Shown piece after piece: positions 41,335 to 42,780 of a stretch of 42,780 bases of DNA. The stretch's first letter is position 1; every line of letters begins with the position of its first letter. The stretch is taken from the NCBI GenBank assembly GCA_020061585.1, contig JAGUXX010000310.1:1-42780 (forward strand), written 5' to 3'. Origin of the DNA: Betaproteobacteria bacterium (GTDB lineage: Bacteria > Pseudomonadota > Gammaproteobacteria > Burkholderiales > Thiobacillaceae). Made by a program: the position numbers and the translations under genes. Under the pieces are notes generated by a model. It ran no database searches, was not told where the DNA came from, and saw only the letters and a list, made by a program, of their open reading frames with translations.

Positions 41335-42666
41335 CTACTTGCCGATGCAGAACTGGCTGAAAATCACCCCCAGCAGATCATCCGCGCCAAAAGCTCCGGT
41401 GATTTCCGAGACGGCATCCTGCGCCAGACGCAACTCCTCCGCGAAAAACTCCAATTGCCGGCCAGCGGCTCGCGCCAGTTCGAGTCTCTCGCCGGCTCGT
41501 CGCAGCGCGTCCAGGTGACGCGCTCGGGCGATGAATACCCCTTCACCCTGACTGGTCCAGCCGGCCAATTCCAGCAATTGCCGGCGCAGCAGATCAATAC
41601 CTGCGCCTGATTTAGCGGAAATCCAGATTTCCTTGCCATCCGGCGAGACGCGCGCAACTTCATCGGCGAGATCGATCTTGTTGTGCGCGGTCAGCAACGG
41701 AATCGCGGGCAAGCGCTCCAGGATTTTCGCTTCCGCGTCACCGACGCCATGATTGGCATCAATCAGCAGCACCGCGATATCCGCCTTGTTCAGCACCGCC
41801 CAGGTGCGAGCGATGCCCAGGCGTTCGACCGGATCCTCGGTTTCGCGCAGACCCGCTGTGTCGATCAGATGAATCGGTACGCCTTCGATCTGGATCGCCT
41901 CGCGCAGCGTGTCGCGCGTGGTTCCGGCATATTCGGTGACGATCGCCGCGTCATAGCCCGCAAGTTGGTTCATCAAGCTGGATTTGCCGACATTCGGTTG
42001 GCCTATCAGCACGATATTCAGGCCTTCACGCAGCAAAGCGCCCTGGCGCGCCTGATCCAGCACCGTTTGCAAATTGTTTTGCAGCAACGATAGTTTTCCC
42101 CAGGCATCCGCTTGTTCGAGAAAGTCGATATCCTCTTCAGGAAAATCCAGCGTCGCTTCGACCAGCATGCGCAAGTGAATCAGGCCATCACGCAAGATGT
42201 TGATCTTGCGTGAGAACTCGCCTTCCAGGGTACGCAACGCGGAACGCGCGGCTTCTCGACTCCCGGCATCGATCAGGTCGGCTATCGCTTCCGCTTGCGC
42301 CAGATCAAGTTTGCCGTTGAGAAACGCGCGACGGCTGAATTCACCCGGTTGCGCCAGGCGCGCGCCCAGTTGCAGACAGCGCTCGACGACCAGTTGCAAC
42401 ACTAGCGGCCCGCCATGTCCGTGCAGTTCGAGGACTGACTCGCCGGTAAACGAAGCAGGTCCGGGAAAGTAGAGTGCAATACCGTCGTCGATGGTAGTCG
42501 CGTCGGCGGCCAGAAAACGCACATGACTGGCGTGCCTGGGCGACAACGTCTTGCCGAGCAATGGCAAAATGAAATTCGACAGGTCTGGACCAGAGAGCCT
42601 GACCACGCCTATGCCGCCTCGACCCGGGGCGGTGGCTATCGCGACGATGGTATCGGCACCGCTCAT
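41335..42666 (-). CDS. mnmE: tRNA modification GTPase MnmE (TrmE)
   Basis: The GTPase partner of MnmG in wobble-uridine modification. The 443-residue protein begins [20 protein letters not shown], with the N-terminal folate-binding domain near it, then a GTPase domain with [14 protein letters not shown] (near residue 220) and [10 protein letters not shown]. It ends in FCIGK, the conserved C-terminal cysteine motif. The ATG at 42666 aligns with E. coli MnmE; an AGGAGG 14 bases upstream is farther than ideal. In proteobacteria yidC, rnpA and rpmH usually precede it, just outside the right edge. Confidence 0.97.
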   Translation of the reverse strand: MSGADTIVAIATAPGRGGIGVVRLSGPDLSNFILPLLGKTLSPRHASHVRFLAADATTIDDGIALYFPGPASFTGESVLELHGHGGPLVLQLVVERCLQLGARLAQPGEFSRRAFLNGKLDLAQAEAIADLIDAGSREAARSALRTLEGEFSRKINILRDGLIHLRMLVEATLDFPEEDIDFLEQADAWGKLSLLQNNLQTVLDQARQGALLREGLNIVLIGQPNVGKSSLMNQLAGYDAAIVTEYAGTTRDTLREAIQIEGVPIHLIDTAGLRETEDPVERLGIARTWAVLNKADIAVLLIDANHGVGDAEAKILERLPAIPLLTAHNKIDLADEVARVSPDGKEIWISAKSGAGIDLLRRQLLELAGWTSQGEGVFIARARHLDALRRAGERLELARAAGRQLEFFAEELRLAQDAVSEITGAFGADDLLGVIFSQFCIGK

Positions 42667-42759
42667 GGTCGCCGTTTCAGCCTCCTAGTGTGGTGTTGCA
42701 CGCTTGCCGGCCCAAATAAAACGGATGGATTTTTCCGCCAGGCTAGGCGCGGACCCGCC

Positions 42760-42778
42760 GCCGTATGGGGTATACGGC
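42760..42778. other. Hairpin near the right edge
   Basis: GCCGTAT (42760-42766) pairs with ATACGGC (42772-42778) around a 5-base loop, about 95 bases upstream of mnmE. No T run follows on the minus strand within the window. Confidence 0.4.
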
Positions 42779-42780
42779 AA

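Noticed and set aside
41304-41335. GGCGGCG/CGCCGCC stem between the small gene and mnmE
   Set aside because: Long loop and no T run; GC-rich sequence makes such stems common.

Overview
The window is GC-rich chromosomal DNA of a betaproteobacterium-like organism. The evidence is the atpIBEFHAGDC order, the mnmG-rsmG-parA-parB block beside it, an algZ/argH and cyaY/lptM/lysA neighbourhood, and a GC-rich third codon position. Rhodocyclales or a relative is my best guess. No tRNA, rRNA, CRISPR array, transposase or phage gene was seen.

Layout. 1-5.2 kb: start of an AlgZ/FimS-type sensor kinase, argH, two coupled cyclic-nucleotide-binding proteins, cyaY, the lipoprotein gene lptM, lysA and a small Lys/Ala/Pro-rich histone-like protein. 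5.3-12 kb: priA, a 400-base non-coding gap with DnaA-box-like sites, then a leftward set wbpO-like dehydrogenase, wbpP-like epimerase and dacB. The start of dacB carries an in-frame tandem 81-bp palindromic repeat. 12-14.8 kb: a periplasmic trypsin-like protease, a YgfX-like membrane protein and two exported proteins built from 12-13-residue repeats, which I cannot assign to a family. 15-20 kb: a complete branched-chain amino-acid-type ABC importer (livK, livH, livM, livG, livF) and a small cytochrome c. 20-27.6 kb: a YyaL-type thioredoxin-fold protein, bioA, an orphan ParA, glmS and glmU. 27.7-34.6 kb: the full F1Fo ATP synthase operon. 34.7-38.9 kb: parB, parA, rsmG and mnmG with a perfect parS just upstream. 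38.9-42.8 kb: an MsbA-like ABC exporter, a small unknown protein and mnmE.

Most genes from 5.3 kb to the end lie on the minus strand. The mnmE, mnmG/rsmG, parAB and parS content suggests that oriC lies not far beyond the right edge (inference). One perfect parS is present, with one good and one weaker parS-like site inside atpG and argH.

The strongest candidates for something undescribed are the repeat-built secreted protein pair (13.3-14.8 kb) and the palindromic 81-bp element that lengthens the signal peptide of dacB. The rest is well-conserved housekeeping content.
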